Shown: positions 8,364 through 17,308 of the stretch, piece after piece
Position numbering within the stretch: the stretch's first letter is position 1
How the letters are laid out: every line of letters starts with the position of its first letter
Origin: JAGVPT01 sp035500675
GTDB taxonomy: Bacteria; Bacteroidota; Ignavibacteria; UBA10030; UBA8401
Direction: 5' to 3'
DNA: 64,000 nucleotides
NCBI GenBank assembly: GCA_035500675.1
Contig: DATJXA010000183.1
Coordinates: 1-64,000, forward strand
Program-made: the position numbers and the translations under genes
The notes under the pieces: model-generated
The model's input: the letters and a program-made list of their open reading frames with translations, nothing else
Databases searched by the model: none
What the model was told of the DNA's origin: nothing

Positions 8364-9257
8364 ATGGCAACGTTAAGAGACATACGCCGGAGCATTGCCG
8401 GGATCAAAAGTACGCAAAAGATCACGAAGGCGATGAAGATGGTAGCCGCCGCGAAGCTTCGGCGCGCGCAGGAAGCGATCCTTCAGGCGCGGCCGTATGC
8501 GCGGAAGATGGCGGAGATGCTGCGCCATCTTTCCGGAAAAGTTGACGTAACTAAATTCCCGGAACTTGCACAGCGTCCCGTTGCAAAAGTTGCTCTCGTC
8601 GTGGTGACGGCCGACCGCGGATTGTGCGGAGGGTTCAACACGAACATTGTACGGGCGGCGACGCGCCACATTCAAGATAACTATGCAGCGCTGAATGCCG
8701 CAGGGAACCTCAAACTGATTTGCGTTGGCAAAAAAGGGTTCGAATATTTCAAAAGGCGAAATTATCAAATTGCCGCGAAATATGTCGGCCTTTTCCATGC
8801 CTTACAATTTACCGACGCGCGGACGATCGTGAAACAGATCGTCGATGGATATGCCGGCGGCGAATTCGACAAAGTCGAGATCGTTTACAATGAATTTAAG
8901 AACGCCGCGCAGCAGCGCATCGTCATCGAGCAATTTTTGCCGATTCCACCAGACGCCGTCACAGCGGAGGGGCCTCATTCAGCGCAGGCTTCGGTCGATT
9001 ATATTTACGAGCCGTCGAGCGATGAGATCGTCTCGTCGCTTGTCCCGAAGCATCTGAATTTTCAGATGTGGCGTGTGTTGCTCGAATCCAACGCCGCGGA
9101 GCAAGGTGCACGGATGACCGCAATGGAAAACGCGTCGTCGAACGCAAAAGAATTGATCCAGTCTCTACAATTATCCTACAACAAAGCACGGCAGGCATCG
9201 ATCACAAAAGAGCTGCTGGAAATTGTGAGCGGGGCGGAAGCGCTGAAAAGCAATTAA
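8364..9257 (+). CDS. atpG: F0F1 ATP synthase subunit gamma
   Basis: Central-stalk rotor subunit, 297 aa. The N-terminal helix (RDIRRSIAGIKSTQKITKAM) and the C-terminal helix (MTAMENASSNAKELIQSL) that form the coiled-coil shaft are conserved, with the Rossmann-like middle containing TADRGLCGGFN. It ends the cluster: beta (atpD) and epsilon (atpC) do not follow and are nowhere in the window, as in other Chlorobiota-type genomes where atpDC is a separate operon. A heptad dyad lies directly after the stop. Confidence 0.96.
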   Translation: MATLRDIRRSIAGIKSTQKITKAMKMVAAAKLRRAQEAILQARPYARKMAEMLRHLSGKVDVTKFPELAQRPVAKVALVVVTADRGLCGGFNTNIVRAATRHIQDNYAALNAAGNLKLICVGKKGFEYFKRRNYQIAAKYVGLFHALQFTDARTIVKQIVDGYAGGEFDKVEIVYNEFKNAAQQRIVIEQFLPIPPDAVTAEGPHSAQASVDYIYEPSSDEIVSSLVPKHLNFQMWRVLLESNAAEQGARMTAMENASSNAKELIQSLQLSYNKARQASITKELLEIVSGAEALKSN

Positions 9258-9258
9258 G

Positions 9259-9323
9259 AATGAATAATTAATAACGATCTGCGATTTCAACGCTTTAATT
9301 ATTCATTTTTCATTATTAATTGA
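9259..9323. repeat. AT-rich heptad dyad between atpG and ffh
   Basis: A 13-bp perfect inverted repeat, AATGAATAATTAA (9259-9271) and its complement (9295-9307), followed by a run that reads as heptamers TTCATTT, TTCATTA, TTAATTG (9303-9323). It may form a hairpin at the atp operon end, but there is no GC-rich stem, so it is not a classical terminator. Same class as the other 7-bp-period arrays in the window. Confidence 0.7.
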
Positions 9324-9329
9324 TTTCAT

Positions 9330-10652
9330 GTGTTCGATACTCTTACTCAAAAATTAGATTTAGTTCTCAAGCGGCTGCGCGGCCAGGGACGGATTTCCGA
9401 AGCGAACATTGCCGAGACGCTCCGCGAAGTGCGCAAGGTGCTGCTCGACGCCGACGTCAATTATAAAGTCGTCAAGCAGTTTATCGAGAACGTACAGCAG
9501 AAATCGCTCGGCAAAGAGGTGTTGACGAGCGTAGCGCCGGGACAGCTCATCGTCAAGATTATTCATGACGAGCTTGTCGCGCTGCTCGGCACGGCGAAAG
9601 CCGATTTGACGATATCGCAAACGCCTCCGTCGGTGATTCTCATAGCGGGATTGCAGGGTTCGGGCAAAACGACGTTTGCCGGAAAGCTTGCATTGTTGCT
9701 GAAGTCAAAAGGACGCAGTCCGCTCCTTGTCGCCGCCGACGTCTACAGGCCTGCGGCGATCGACCAGTTGACGACGCTCGGCGAGCAGATCGGCGTTCCT
9801 GTCTTCTCGAGCCGGACGGAGAGCGCCATCGATATCGCGAAGAACAGCGTCGACCATGCGCGGAAAAATGCGCGCGACACGGTGATCATCGATACCGCGG
9901 GCCGCATGCATGTCGATGAAGAGATGATGCGCGAAGTGGAGAGTATTAAGTCGATCGTCGAGCCTCACGAGATTCTTTTCGTCGTGGATGCGATGACGGG
10001 ACAGGATGCCGTCAATACCGCGAAAGCGTTTCACGACCGGCTCAGTTTCGACGGGGTCGTCCTGACGAAGCTCGACGGCGACGCACGCGGAGGCGCGGCG
10101 CTTTCGATACGCTCCATCGTCGAAAAGCCGATCAAGTTTATCGGTACCGGAGAGAAGCTCGATGCCCTGGAGCCATTCCATCCGGATCGCATGGCATCGC
10201 GCATTCTGGGGATGGGCGACATCGTCACGCTCGTCGAAAAAGCACAGCAATCTTTCGACCAGGAAAAGGCGCAGCAACTCGAGCAGAAAATCAGGAAGTC
10301 CCAGTTCACGCTCGAGGATTTTTACAGCCAGCTGCAGGAGATCAAAAAAATGGGTCCGCTGAGCCAGGTGCTTTCGATGATCCCCGGCGCGAATAAACTC
10401 GGTGATGTCAACAACGTCAACGACGACGAGATGAAATACGTCGAAGCGATCATCCTCTCGATGACGGTCGAAGAGCGCCAACGGCCCGCGATCATCAACG
10501 GCTCGCGGCGCAAACGCATCGCGCTGGGGAGCGGCACATCGGTGCAGGAGGTCAACAAGCTTCTGAAGCAATTCTTCGAGATGCAAAAAATGATGAAGAA
10601 TTTCTCTAAAGGAAAGAATATGGGGCGCATGATGGCCCAGCGATTTCACTAA
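9330..10652 (+). CDS. ffh: Signal recognition particle protein Ffh
   Basis: SRP54-type GTPase that binds 4.5S RNA and signal sequences of nascent membrane proteins and hands them to FtsY. It is 440 aa: N domain, G domain with P-loop GLQGSGKTT (residues 107-115), DTAGR (about residue 189) and TKLDGDARGG, then a methionine-rich M domain with the basic RNA-binding SGTSVQEVNKLLKQF region. The start is GTG at 9330. No 4.5S RNA gene was seen nearby. The rpsP promoter begins right after the stop. Confidence 0.97.
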   Translation: MFDTLTQKLDLVLKRLRGQGRISEANIAETLREVRKVLLDADVNYKVVKQFIENVQQKSLGKEVLTSVAPGQLIVKIIHDELVALLGTAKADLTISQTPPSVILIAGLQGSGKTTFAGKLALLLKSKGRSPLLVAADVYRPAAIDQLTTLGEQIGVPVFSSRTESAIDIAKNSVDHARKNARDTVIIDTAGRMHVDEEMMREVESIKSIVEPHEILFVVDAMTGQDAVNTAKAFHDRLSFDGVVLTKLDGDARGGAALSIRSIVEKPIKFIGTGEKLDALEPFHPDRMASRILGMGDIVTLVEKAQQSFDQEKAQQLEQKIRKSQFTLEDFYSQLQEIKKMGPLSQVLSMIPGANKLGDVNNVNDDEMKYVEAIILSMTVEERQRPAIINGSRRKRIALGSGTSVQEVNKLLKQFFEMQKMMKNFSKGKNMGRMMAQRFH

Positions 10653-10653
10653 G

Positions 10654-10684
10654 TTGCATATTAATCAGCATCTCATCATATTTA
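10654..10684 (+). promoter_or_regulatory. Promoter of the rpsP operon
   Basis: TTGCA (10654-10658), 18 bp, then CATATTTA (10677-10684). One mismatch to TAnnTTT, but the spacing is identical to the other promoters in this window. An AAGGAG ribosome site and the rpsP TTG start follow. Confidence 0.5.
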
Positions 10685-10703
10685 AAGAAAAAGGAGAAAC
10701 TTT

Positions 10704-11159
10704 TTGGCAGTCAAATTACGATTACAACGCATAGGCAAGAAGAAACAGCCTTTGTACAAAATTGTTGCGATTGATTCCCGCAGGAAGCGCAACGGTCGAT
10801 TCATCGACGCCGTGGGCTCATACAATCCCCGCACCAACCCCATGACCATCACGCTGAGGGAAGACCGTGTCTTCCACTGGCTGGAACGCGGCGCGCAGCC
10901 CACCGACACCGTCAAGAATTTGCTGAGCCGGAAAGGCGTGTGGCTCAAATGGGGTCTCAAAAAGAAGAAGGCCGACGACGCAACGATCGCCGCTGAATTT
11001 GAAAAGTGGCAGATGACGCAGACGCTCAAATTGCAAAAAGAGAACGAACGCAAGATGCGGCGAAATGCCGTGAAGAAGAAAAAGAAAGAGGCGGCCTCAG
11101 AAGCTCCCGCCCAGCCGGCTGCTGCAGCGCCGGAAGCCCCCGCGCCTGCTCAGCCTTAA
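10704..11159 (+). CDS. rpsP: Ribosomal protein bS16
   Basis: 30S subunit protein. The first ~80 residues are canonical bS16 (VKLRLQRIGKKKQPLYKIVA, with RRKRNGRFIDAVGSYNP). Total length is 151 aa, with a charged and then Ala/Pro/Glu-rich C-terminal tail of about 60 residues, an extension common in Bacteroidota-type S16. The start is TTG at 10704, preceded by AAGGAG with good spacing; no ATG is available. First gene of the usual rpsP-khpA-rimM-trmD-rplS order. Confidence 0.96.
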   Translation: MAVKLRLQRIGKKKQPLYKIVAIDSRRKRNGRFIDAVGSYNPRTNPMTITLREDRVFHWLERGAQPTDTVKNLLSRKGVWLKWGLKKKKADDATIAAEFEKWQMTQTLKLQKENERKMRRNAVKKKKKEAASEAPAQPAAAAPEAPAPAQP

Positions 11160-11263
11160 AAGGCAGTCACGCTCCGCGCCGAACGGAAGAAGACTCAAGC
11201 GAACCGACAGCACGACCATACGATAAGTTTGCAGTAGTTTTTCGAACAGCTCGAGGAGGTACC

Positions 11264-11494
11264 ATGCGGGAGTTCATCGAGTATATAGCGAAACAACTCG
11301 TCGACAACCCGGATGCAGTTTCCCTAGTCGATGAGGAAAAGGAGGGGAAGATCATCCTTAAGTTGAAAGTAGGGGAATCCGATGTCGGCAAGATCATCGG
11401 ACGAAAAGGACGGACCGCTCAAGCGATGCGCATTCTCTTGAGCGCCGTTGCGGCAAAGAGCGGGAAGCGAGCGATGCTTGAAGTTCTCGACTGA
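11264..11494 (+). CDS. khpA: KH-domain RNA-binding protein KhpA
   Basis: Small single KH-domain protein, 76 aa, with the GxxG RNA-binding loop in KIIGRKGRTAQAMR. KhpA (often with KhpB/Jag) binds RNA and affects cell division and small-RNA networks in some bacteria. ATG 11264 was chosen over a longer in-frame extension because a near-perfect GAGGAGG lies 5 nt upstream and the protein then begins like its family. It lies between rpsP and rimM as in many genomes. Confidence 0.93.
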   Translation: MREFIEYIAKQLVDNPDAVSLVDEEKEGKIILKLKVGESDVGKIIGRKGRTAQAMRILLSAVAAKSGKRAMLEVLD

Positions 11495-11515
11495 TCTCAG
11501 CCCGTCAATCATTGG

Positions 11516-12073
11516 ATGCACAACGAGCACAGAGCTTTGAATTCTCGAGAAGGATCGACTCCCGGTTTTCGCGCGATTGGCGTTATCGCAAAAGTGTTTG
11601 GCATAAAAGGAGAGGTGAAAGTCCACTCGTATTCGAGGTCCATCGAGCAGTTTGAAGAACTCGACTCGGTGTTCGTCGGCAGGGATGATCAGAAGACCGC
11701 ACGGAGAAAGATCGAGCGGGTGGTCCCGCGGGGCGATGAGATCTATGTGAAATTTGAAGGAGTGGACGACCGCAACGCGTCGGAATTATTGGTCGGTCAG
11801 TTTTTGTTCGTTGAAGAATCCCGCCGGAAGCGCCTCTCTTCGGGAGAATATTTTGTGGATGATATCGTCGGGCTGCTGGTCCTCGACGAAACAGAAAAAA
11901 AGTTGGGGGTCGTCAAGGAAGTCCTGCACTATCCGGCGCACGACGTCTATGTGGTGAAGGTGGGAAGGAACGATGTGATGGTGCCCGCGGTGCGCGAAAT
12001 TATCCGAGAGGTCGATCTGAAAAAACGCACCGTCACGATCGCTCCTCCCGAAGGACTTTTTGAAGGATCATGA
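11516..12073 (+). CDS. rimM: Ribosome maturation factor RimM
   Basis: 30S assembly factor that binds uS19. It is 185 aa: N-terminal RimM beta-barrel (IGVIAKVFGIKGEVKV) and C-terminal PRC-barrel (GEYFVDDIVGLLV, then VMVPAVREIIREVD). The first ~18 residues before the conserved core are atypical, so an internal start is possible, though no better ATG is seen. Overlaps trmD by 4 nt (ATGA). Confidence 0.94.
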   Translation: MHNEHRALNSREGSTPGFRAIGVIAKVFGIKGEVKVHSYSRSIEQFEELDSVFVGRDDQKTARRKIERVVPRGDEIYVKFEGVDDRNASELLVGQFLFVEESRRKRLSSGEYFVDDIVGLLVLDETEKKLGVVKEVLHYPAHDVYVVKVGRNDVMVPAVREIIREVDLKKRTVTIAPPEGLFEGS

Positions 12074-12756
12074 GCATCCGTGTCGACATTCTTTCAGCTG
12101 TCCCTAAGCTCCTCACGAGCCCGCTGAACGAGAGCATCATCAAGATCGCACAGGAAAAGAAACTCGCCGAGATTGTCGTGCACGACCTGCGTACGTTTAC
12201 GCACGACAAGCATCACACGCTCGACGAGCCGCCGTACGGCGGCGGCGCAGGGATGATCATGAAGCCCGAGCCGATCTTCGAATGTATCGAGTCGCTGAAA
12301 GCCGAGCGGAGCTACGACGAAATTATCTATGTCACGGCGGACGGACATCGGTTCGACCAGAAAATTGCAAACGAACTTTCACTGAAATCGAACCTCATCA
12401 TCCTGTGCGGCCACTACAAAGGGATCGATGAACGCGTTCGGACGTCCCTTATCACGCGGGAGATCTCGATCGGCGACTATGTATTGACGGGGGGAGAACT
12501 CGCGGCGCTCGTCGTCACGGACGCGGTCGTCCGGCTGATACCGGGTGTGATCGGGGACGGGGAATCGGCGCTGAACGACTCGTTCCAGGATGGGCTGCTC
12601 GATAACCCACACTACACGCGTCCGGCCGAGTTCCGCGGGATGAAAGTTCCGACAGTCCTCCTGTCGGGGAACCACAAAGAAATTGACGCATGGCGGGAAG
12701 ATGAGCGGTTGAAACGGACCGCCTCGCGGCGCGAAGATCTGATGACAAAAAAATAA
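12070..12756 (+). CDS. trmD: tRNA (guanine-N1)-methyltransferase TrmD
   Basis: SPOUT-class methyltransferase making m1G37 in tRNAs, which prevents +1 frameshifting. It is 228 aa with the trefoil-knot AdoMet site: LCGHYKGIDERV and SIGDYVLTGGELAALV, and the DEPPYGGGAGM substrate loop. It is coupled to rimM and followed by rplS after 25 bp. Confidence 0.97.
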   Translation: MSIRVDILSAVPKLLTSPLNESIIKIAQEKKLAEIVVHDLRTFTHDKHHTLDEPPYGGGAGMIMKPEPIFECIESLKAERSYDEIIYVTADGHRFDQKIANELSLKSNLIILCGHYKGIDERVRTSLITREISIGDYVLTGGELAALVVTDAVVRLIPGVIGDGESALNDSFQDGLLDNPHYTRPAEFRGMKVPTVLLSGNHKEIDAWREDERLKRTASRREDLMTKK

Positions 12757-12781
12757 TCATGTTCACGAACGGAGCAAAGCA

Positions 12782-13123
12782 ATGAGCAAGATCAAATTAG
12801 TAGAAGCCACGCAGATAAAAACTGGCATCCCCGAGTTTTCGACGGGGGATACGCTGAACGTCCACGTGCGCGTGGTCGAAGGAGACAAAGAGCGCATCCA
12901 GCAATTTCAAGGAGTCGTCATCGGCAAACGGGGGAACGGCCTCGGTTCTACATTCACGATCCGAAAAGTGTCGGACGGCGTCGGCGTGGAAAGGATCTTC
13001 CCGACCCATTCGCCGCGCATCGCAAAGATCGAGAAAGTGAAGTCGAGCAAGGTTCGCCGGGCAAAGCTGTACTACCTGCGCGACCTCGCCGCAAAACAGA
13101 TACGTCAGAAGACCAGCGTCTAG
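12782..13123 (+). CDS. rplS: Ribosomal protein bL19
   Basis: 50S subunit protein at the 30S/50S interface, 113 aa, with FSTGDTLNVHVRVVEGDKER and the conserved RVERIFPTHSP-like motif (here VERIFPTHSPRI). Full length. The next gene starts only 7 bp after its stop, and a strong terminator-like hairpin lies about 90 bp downstream inside that gene. Confidence 0.97.
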   Translation: MSKIKLVEATQIKTGIPEFSTGDTLNVHVRVVEGDKERIQQFQGVVIGKRGNGLGSTFTIRKVSDGVGVERIFPTHSPRIAKIEKVKSSKVRRAKLYYLRDLAAKQIRQKTSV

Positions 13124-13130
13124 GACGTCG

Positions 13131-13931
13131 GTGCCTCAAGAGACGGTCCACATCAACGCGCTCCCCGACCTCTATTGCCTGCCGATTGTCTTCGGCATAC
13201 AGGAAAAGGAAAGTCCCGCCTCGGCGGGACTTTTGTTTGACAGCGCCGGAGTGAATACCGAACGCATCCTCAATAACGAGTGCGATGCCGGGCTCATCGG
13301 ACCGGTGGAATACGCTCGCAACAGTTCCGACTTCTCCCTCTATCCATTCGTCGGCGTTCGATCGATGGGGGAAAGCAACACCATCGTCCTTTGCATCAAC
13401 CGGGACATCAGGTCGATTTCTTCCGTTGCCGTGGGCGTTGTCTCTTCATCCGAGATCGTCCTTGCAAAAATTATTCTCTCCGAGAAGTATGAACAGGAAA
13501 TCGCCGTCGTTCCCGTTCTTGGTTCCGTCGAACAGATGCTCGCAAAGGCGGACGCAGCGCTCCTCAGCGGCAACAATGCGTTACGCGCGTCATGGACGGG
13601 ACCGAAGCTCGACCTCGTTGACGAATGGAACGACCTAACGGATCTCCCATTTGTTCATGCCGTCTGCGCCGCCCGTAAAGAAAGACACACAGCGGAAATT
13701 GCTTCCATGCTTCGGTCATCGCAGGAACGAGGGGCTGCGTCCCTTTCAGAAATTGCCGCGCGTCAATCGAAGGAGTTATCACTCCCTTCTGAAAAGATCG
13801 AAGAACAGCTTGAGCGCTACGCATATGGGTTAGATGACGAAGCGCGCGAGGCCCTCGGGGAATTTTATCGATATGCTTTCTATCTCGGCATGCTGCCCGA
13901 CATACCGGAGATCGACGTGTATTCTTCTTGA
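13131..13931 (+). CDS. MqnA/MqnD-family protein (menaquinone futalosine pathway type)
   Basis: 266-aa periplasmic-binding-like fold without a signal peptide, resembling MqnA (chorismate dehydratase), the first step of the futalosine route to menaquinone. Family-like features are the INALPDLYCLPIVFGI start, DAGLIGPVEYAR (MqnA proteins have a D-V-A-L-I-P-S-V-E-Y pattern), a V-S-S-S-E-I-V-L-A-K segment, and ADAALLSGNNAL near residue 143. The usual G-P-V-R-S-V motif is replaced by GESNTIVLC, so activity is less sure than family. The start is GTG, 7 bp after rplS. A perfect terminator-like hairpin lies inside codons 27-35. No other futalosine-pathway gene is in the window. Confidence 0.65.
   Translation: MPQETVHINALPDLYCLPIVFGIQEKESPASAGLLFDSAGVNTERILNNECDAGLIGPVEYARNSSDFSLYPFVGVRSMGESNTIVLCINRDIRSISSVAVGVVSSSEIVLAKIILSEKYEQEIAVVPVLGSVEQMLAKADAALLSGNNALRASWTGPKLDLVDEWNDLTDLPFVHAVCAARKERHTAEIASMLRSSQERGAASLSEIAARQSKELSLPSEKIEEQLERYAYGLDDEAREALGEFYRYAFYLGMLPDIPEIDVYSS
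13210..13237 (+). terminator. Intragenic terminator-like hairpin downstream of rplS
   Basis: AAAGTCCCGC, loop CTCG, GCGGGACTTT, then TGTTT: a 10-bp perfect stem with a tetraloop and a T-rich tail. This is textbook intrinsic-terminator shape, but it lies in frame within the MqnA-family coding sequence. It could end or attenuate transcription coming from the ribosomal operon. Confidence 0.7.
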
Positions 13932-13986
13932 ATGGAAATTTCGGGTCCTGGAACGTCGCAGCAACTTGCCTTCTTTCTCTCTTTGG

Positions 13987-14017
13987 TTGATACTCTCCAA
14001 AAATCGGCGTAACTTCT
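13987..14017 (+). promoter_or_regulatory. Promoter of recN, leaderless layout
   Basis: TTGAT (13987-13991), 18 bp, TAACTTCT (14010-14017), then only GTCC before the ATG of recN at 14022. No Shine-Dalgarno sequence is possible in this space if transcription starts just after the octamer. Confidence 0.6.
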
Positions 14018-14021
14018 GTCC

Positions 14022-15752
14022 ATGCTGCGCTCTCTCTACATCAAACACTATGCTCTCATCGAAGAAGTGAAAGTCGATTTCGAGCATGGGTTAACCATCC
14101 TCACGGGAGAGACCGGCGCGGGGAAATCTATCCTCATCGATGCCTTAAGTTTGCTTCTCGGCGAACGCGCGAGCACGGAGGTCGTGCGCGCTGGGACTGA
14201 GAAGGCTATCGTCGAAGGGACGTTCGAGATAGCGCTCACGCAAAGAGTGGGATCGCTCCTTGATGCGAATCAAATTGACCGGACCGACGAAGTCATTGTG
14301 CGGCGGGAAATTTCGACGAAGGGGCAGAACCGATGTTTCATCAACGATTCGCCCGCATCTCTTGCACTTCTGAAAGAGATAGGCGATGCCCTCGTCGATC
14401 TTCATGGTCAACATGATCATCAGGCCCTGCTCCGTCCCGAGACGCATATCGATTTTTTGGACGACTTCGGCGGGTACGATAAGGACTTGGCGGCATACCG
14501 CACATCGTTTCACGCTCTTGCCGCTCTCCTTGCGGAAAAAAAGGAGTTGATGGAGCAAGTACTGCGGTTCAAAGAAAAAAAAGATCTCAATGAGTTTCAG
14601 GCGCATGAAATTGACGCCGTCAATCCGCAGCACGGAGAAGAGGAATCGCTTGAAGCTGAACTGAAAATCCTCGAAAATGGCGAGAAGTTACACGAGATGA
14701 CCAACCGGCTGAGCCAGCTTCTCTATGAAGGCGCAGACGGGGAGACGTCCATCCATGACAACCTCGTCCTTGCGCGAAAGCAAATAGAAGCGCTCAACGG
14801 AATTGACCCCTCGTTTGCCGACGCGGCAGGCGAGGTCAAATCCGCCGAAATCATCGTTGAAGAGCTTTCCAAATTCATCCAAAGCTATAATTCGAAAATC
14901 GAGATCAATCCGGAAAAACTGGAGCATGTGCGCGAGCGGCTGGGGCAACTCTCGCTCCTAAAAAAGAAATACGGCGGCACGGTCGACACGATCCTTGACC
15001 ACCGGAAGAAGCTCGCATCGGAGCTTGATATCGTCGGAAATTTTGATAAGGAACTTGCGGGGCTTGAGTCCGCCATCGCAAAAGAACGATCGACCTGTGC
15101 CGAAGCGGCGAAAACTGTGAGTGGCCGCCGACGGGAGGCGGCAAAAAAAATAGAAAAAGCCGTGGTGAATGCGCTTACCGAGCTCGGGATCGCGAACGCT
15201 CAATTCAAAGTAAAAATTGAAAATTTCCCTTCCACACCGAGCGAAAGCGATGGCAAGATTTTTGTGAAGATTGGACAACAAAATGTCTCGGCGACCTCGA
15301 AGGGGATCGACGACGTCGAATTCTATCTGTCGACAAACGTCGGCGAAGCCCTCAAGCCGCTTGCGAAGGTCGCTTCCGGCGGCGAGGTGTCGAGGGTGAT
15401 GCTTGCTCTTAAATCGGCTCTGGCACAATCGGACAAGACGCCGCTGCTGATCTTCGATGAGATCGATGTCGGCGTCAGCGGACGGATTGGTCAGGCAGTC
15501 GGCCTGAGCTTGAAAAAACTCTCAACGCTACACCAGATCATCACCATCACGCACTTGCCTCAGATCGCAGGACTTGCGGATACGCACTTTGCAGTCGAAA
15601 AAATTGACGATGGGAAACGAACGACGACACGGCTTCGGAAGCTCGACGTCGAAGAAAGCGTTCGCGAAGTGGCAAAGCTCATGAGTGGCGAGAAAGTGAC
15701 CGAAACCGGATTACAGGGAGCGAGAGAGTTAATGGGTATCAGAAAAAAGTAA
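14022..15752 (+). CDS. recN: DNA repair protein RecN
   Basis: SMC-like ATPase for double-strand-break repair, 576 aa, close to the usual ~550. The N-terminal P-loop is GETGAGKS (residues 29-36), with DLHGQHDHQALL; a long coiled coil follows (about 160-390), and the C-terminal half carries the ABC signature ASGGEVSRVMLA and Walker B LLIFDEIDVGVSG. The ATG is 4 nt after a promoter octamer with no ribosome site, suggesting a leaderless mRNA. cysS follows after 17 bp, probably co-transcribed. Confidence 0.96.
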   Translation: MLRSLYIKHYALIEEVKVDFEHGLTILTGETGAGKSILIDALSLLLGERASTEVVRAGTEKAIVEGTFEIALTQRVGSLLDANQIDRTDEVIVRREISTKGQNRCFINDSPASLALLKEIGDALVDLHGQHDHQALLRPETHIDFLDDFGGYDKDLAAYRTSFHALAALLAEKKELMEQVLRFKEKKDLNEFQAHEIDAVNPQHGEEESLEAELKILENGEKLHEMTNRLSQLLYEGADGETSIHDNLVLARKQIEALNGIDPSFADAAGEVKSAEIIVEELSKFIQSYNSKIEINPEKLEHVRERLGQLSLLKKKYGGTVDTILDHRKKLASELDIVGNFDKELAGLESAIAKERSTCAEAAKTVSGRRREAAKKIEKAVVNALTELGIANAQFKVKIENFPSTPSESDGKIFVKIGQQNVSATSKGIDDVEFYLSTNVGEALKPLAKVASGGEVSRVMLALKSALAQSDKTPLLIFDEIDVGVSGRIGQAVGLSLKKLSTLHQIITITHLPQIAGLADTHFAVEKIDDGKRTTTRLRKLDVEESVREVAKLMSGEKVTETGLQGARELMGIRKK

Positions 15753-15769
15753 ACATCGAAAAATGAGCA

Positions 15770-17221
15770 ATGGCCCTCACCATTTATAATACGTTGTCGC
15801 GTTCAAAAGAGGAATTCACGCCGCTCCATGAAGGACGCGTTGGAATGTATGTCTGCGGACCGACGGTCTACAGCGATTCTCACATCGGACACGGCAAGAG
15901 CTACGTCTCCTTCGACGTCATCGTGCGATACCTTCGGTACCTCGGTTACAAAGTACTGTATGTCCAGAATATCACGGATGTCGGACACCTTCTCGACGAC
16001 GGTGAAGACCGCATGCTTAAGCAATCGCGCATCGATAAGATCCATCCGATGCAGATCGCCGAGAAGATCACGCGAAGTTATTTTGACGACATGGACGCGC
16101 TCAACGTGCTGCGCCCCGACATTTCGCCGCGGGCTACGGGACATATCATCGAGCAAACCGAGATCGTAAAAGAGCTTCTCACAAAAGGATACGCGTACGA
16201 GGTTAATGGTTCCGTCTATTTCGACGTGCGCAAATTCAAAAATTACGGAAAACTTTCGGGCCGGTCGGTCGATGAAATGAAAGAAGGAACCCGCGTCGAA
16301 GTGAAGTCGGAAAAGCGCAACCCCGAAGATTTTGCTTTATGGAAAAAGGCCGAGCCGGAACACATCATGCGTTGGCCGAGTCCATGGGGCGACGGATTTC
16401 CCGGCTGGCATATTGAATGCTCGGCGATGTCGATGAAGTATCTTGGCGAGACGTTCGATATCCACGGCGGAGGCCTCGACAATCAGTTTCCTCATCACGA
16501 GTGCGAGATCGCTCAAAGCGAGAGCGCGACCGGCAAACATTTCGTAAAATATTGGGTCCACAATAATCTTGTAACCGTCAACGGCCAGAAGATGTCGAAG
16601 TCTCTCGGCAATTTTGTGACCCTTAAAGACGAGTTCAAGAAATTCGACCCGATCGTTGTCCGTTTTTTCATCCTCCAGAGCCATTATCGCAGCACGCTCG
16701 ATTTTAGCGAGCAGGCGATGGAAGCATCGAAGGTCGGTCTTTCGAAGCTGAACAACAGCGTCCGAAAATTACGCGAGATGAATGATTTTGCGAAGCGGGC
16801 GTCCTCGTTTGGAATGTTCGAAAGAGACCTGACTCCCCTCCGTAATGGATTCCTCGAAGCGATGAACGACGATTTCAACACGCCGAAAGGGATTGCTATT
16901 TTATTCGAGCTTGTTTCCATCGTGAACGAATGGCTTGCTCCCGGAATGCTTCCCAATGAAGCGACGCTTCATGAAGCGTTGAGCCTGTTTGATGATTTTG
17001 GGTCGCGGATCCTCGGCATCATTCCAACCGAGACGGTGGCAACCGATGCAGGAGACGCGGCGACGGAAAAGGGACTTATGGAATTAATTCTTGGATTACG
17101 AAAACGCGCAAGGGCGGAGTCCCAATGGCAAACCGCCGATGCAATCCGCAAAGGCCTCGAACAGCTTAATATTAAGATAGAAGACAGCAAAGATGGTACG
17201 ACAACATGGAAAAAGGCATAG
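15770..17221 (+). CDS. cysS: Cysteinyl-tRNA synthetase
   Basis: Class I aminoacyl-tRNA synthetase charging tRNA-Cys, 483 aa. It has the VYSDSHIGHGKSY (HIGH) motif near residue 37, zinc/cysteine-pocket residues in the YVCGPTVY and GWHIECSAM segments and HHECEIAQSE, and the KMSKSLGN loop. The DALR-like C-terminal tail is present. Only 17 bp separate it from recN. Confidence 0.97.
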   Translation: MALTIYNTLSRSKEEFTPLHEGRVGMYVCGPTVYSDSHIGHGKSYVSFDVIVRYLRYLGYKVLYVQNITDVGHLLDDGEDRMLKQSRIDKIHPMQIAEKITRSYFDDMDALNVLRPDISPRATGHIIEQTEIVKELLTKGYAYEVNGSVYFDVRKFKNYGKLSGRSVDEMKEGTRVEVKSEKRNPEDFALWKKAEPEHIMRWPSPWGDGFPGWHIECSAMSMKYLGETFDIHGGGLDNQFPHHECEIAQSESATGKHFVKYWVHNNLVTVNGQKMSKSLGNFVTLKDEFKKFDPIVVRFFILQSHYRSTLDFSEQAMEASKVGLSKLNNSVRKLREMNDFAKRASSFGMFERDLTPLRNGFLEAMNDDFNTPKGIAILFELVSIVNEWLAPGMLPNEATLHEALSLFDDFGSRILGIIPTETVATDAGDAATEKGLMELILGLRKRARAESQWQTADAIRKGLEQLNIKIEDSKDGTTTWKKA

Positions 17222-17308
17222 AATCTTTATACATTGAAGAGGAATATGGCCTTCTTTCGTGTAAACTTCCGGGCCATAGATTCGTCTAACCAATTGGAAG
17301 GAATATCA

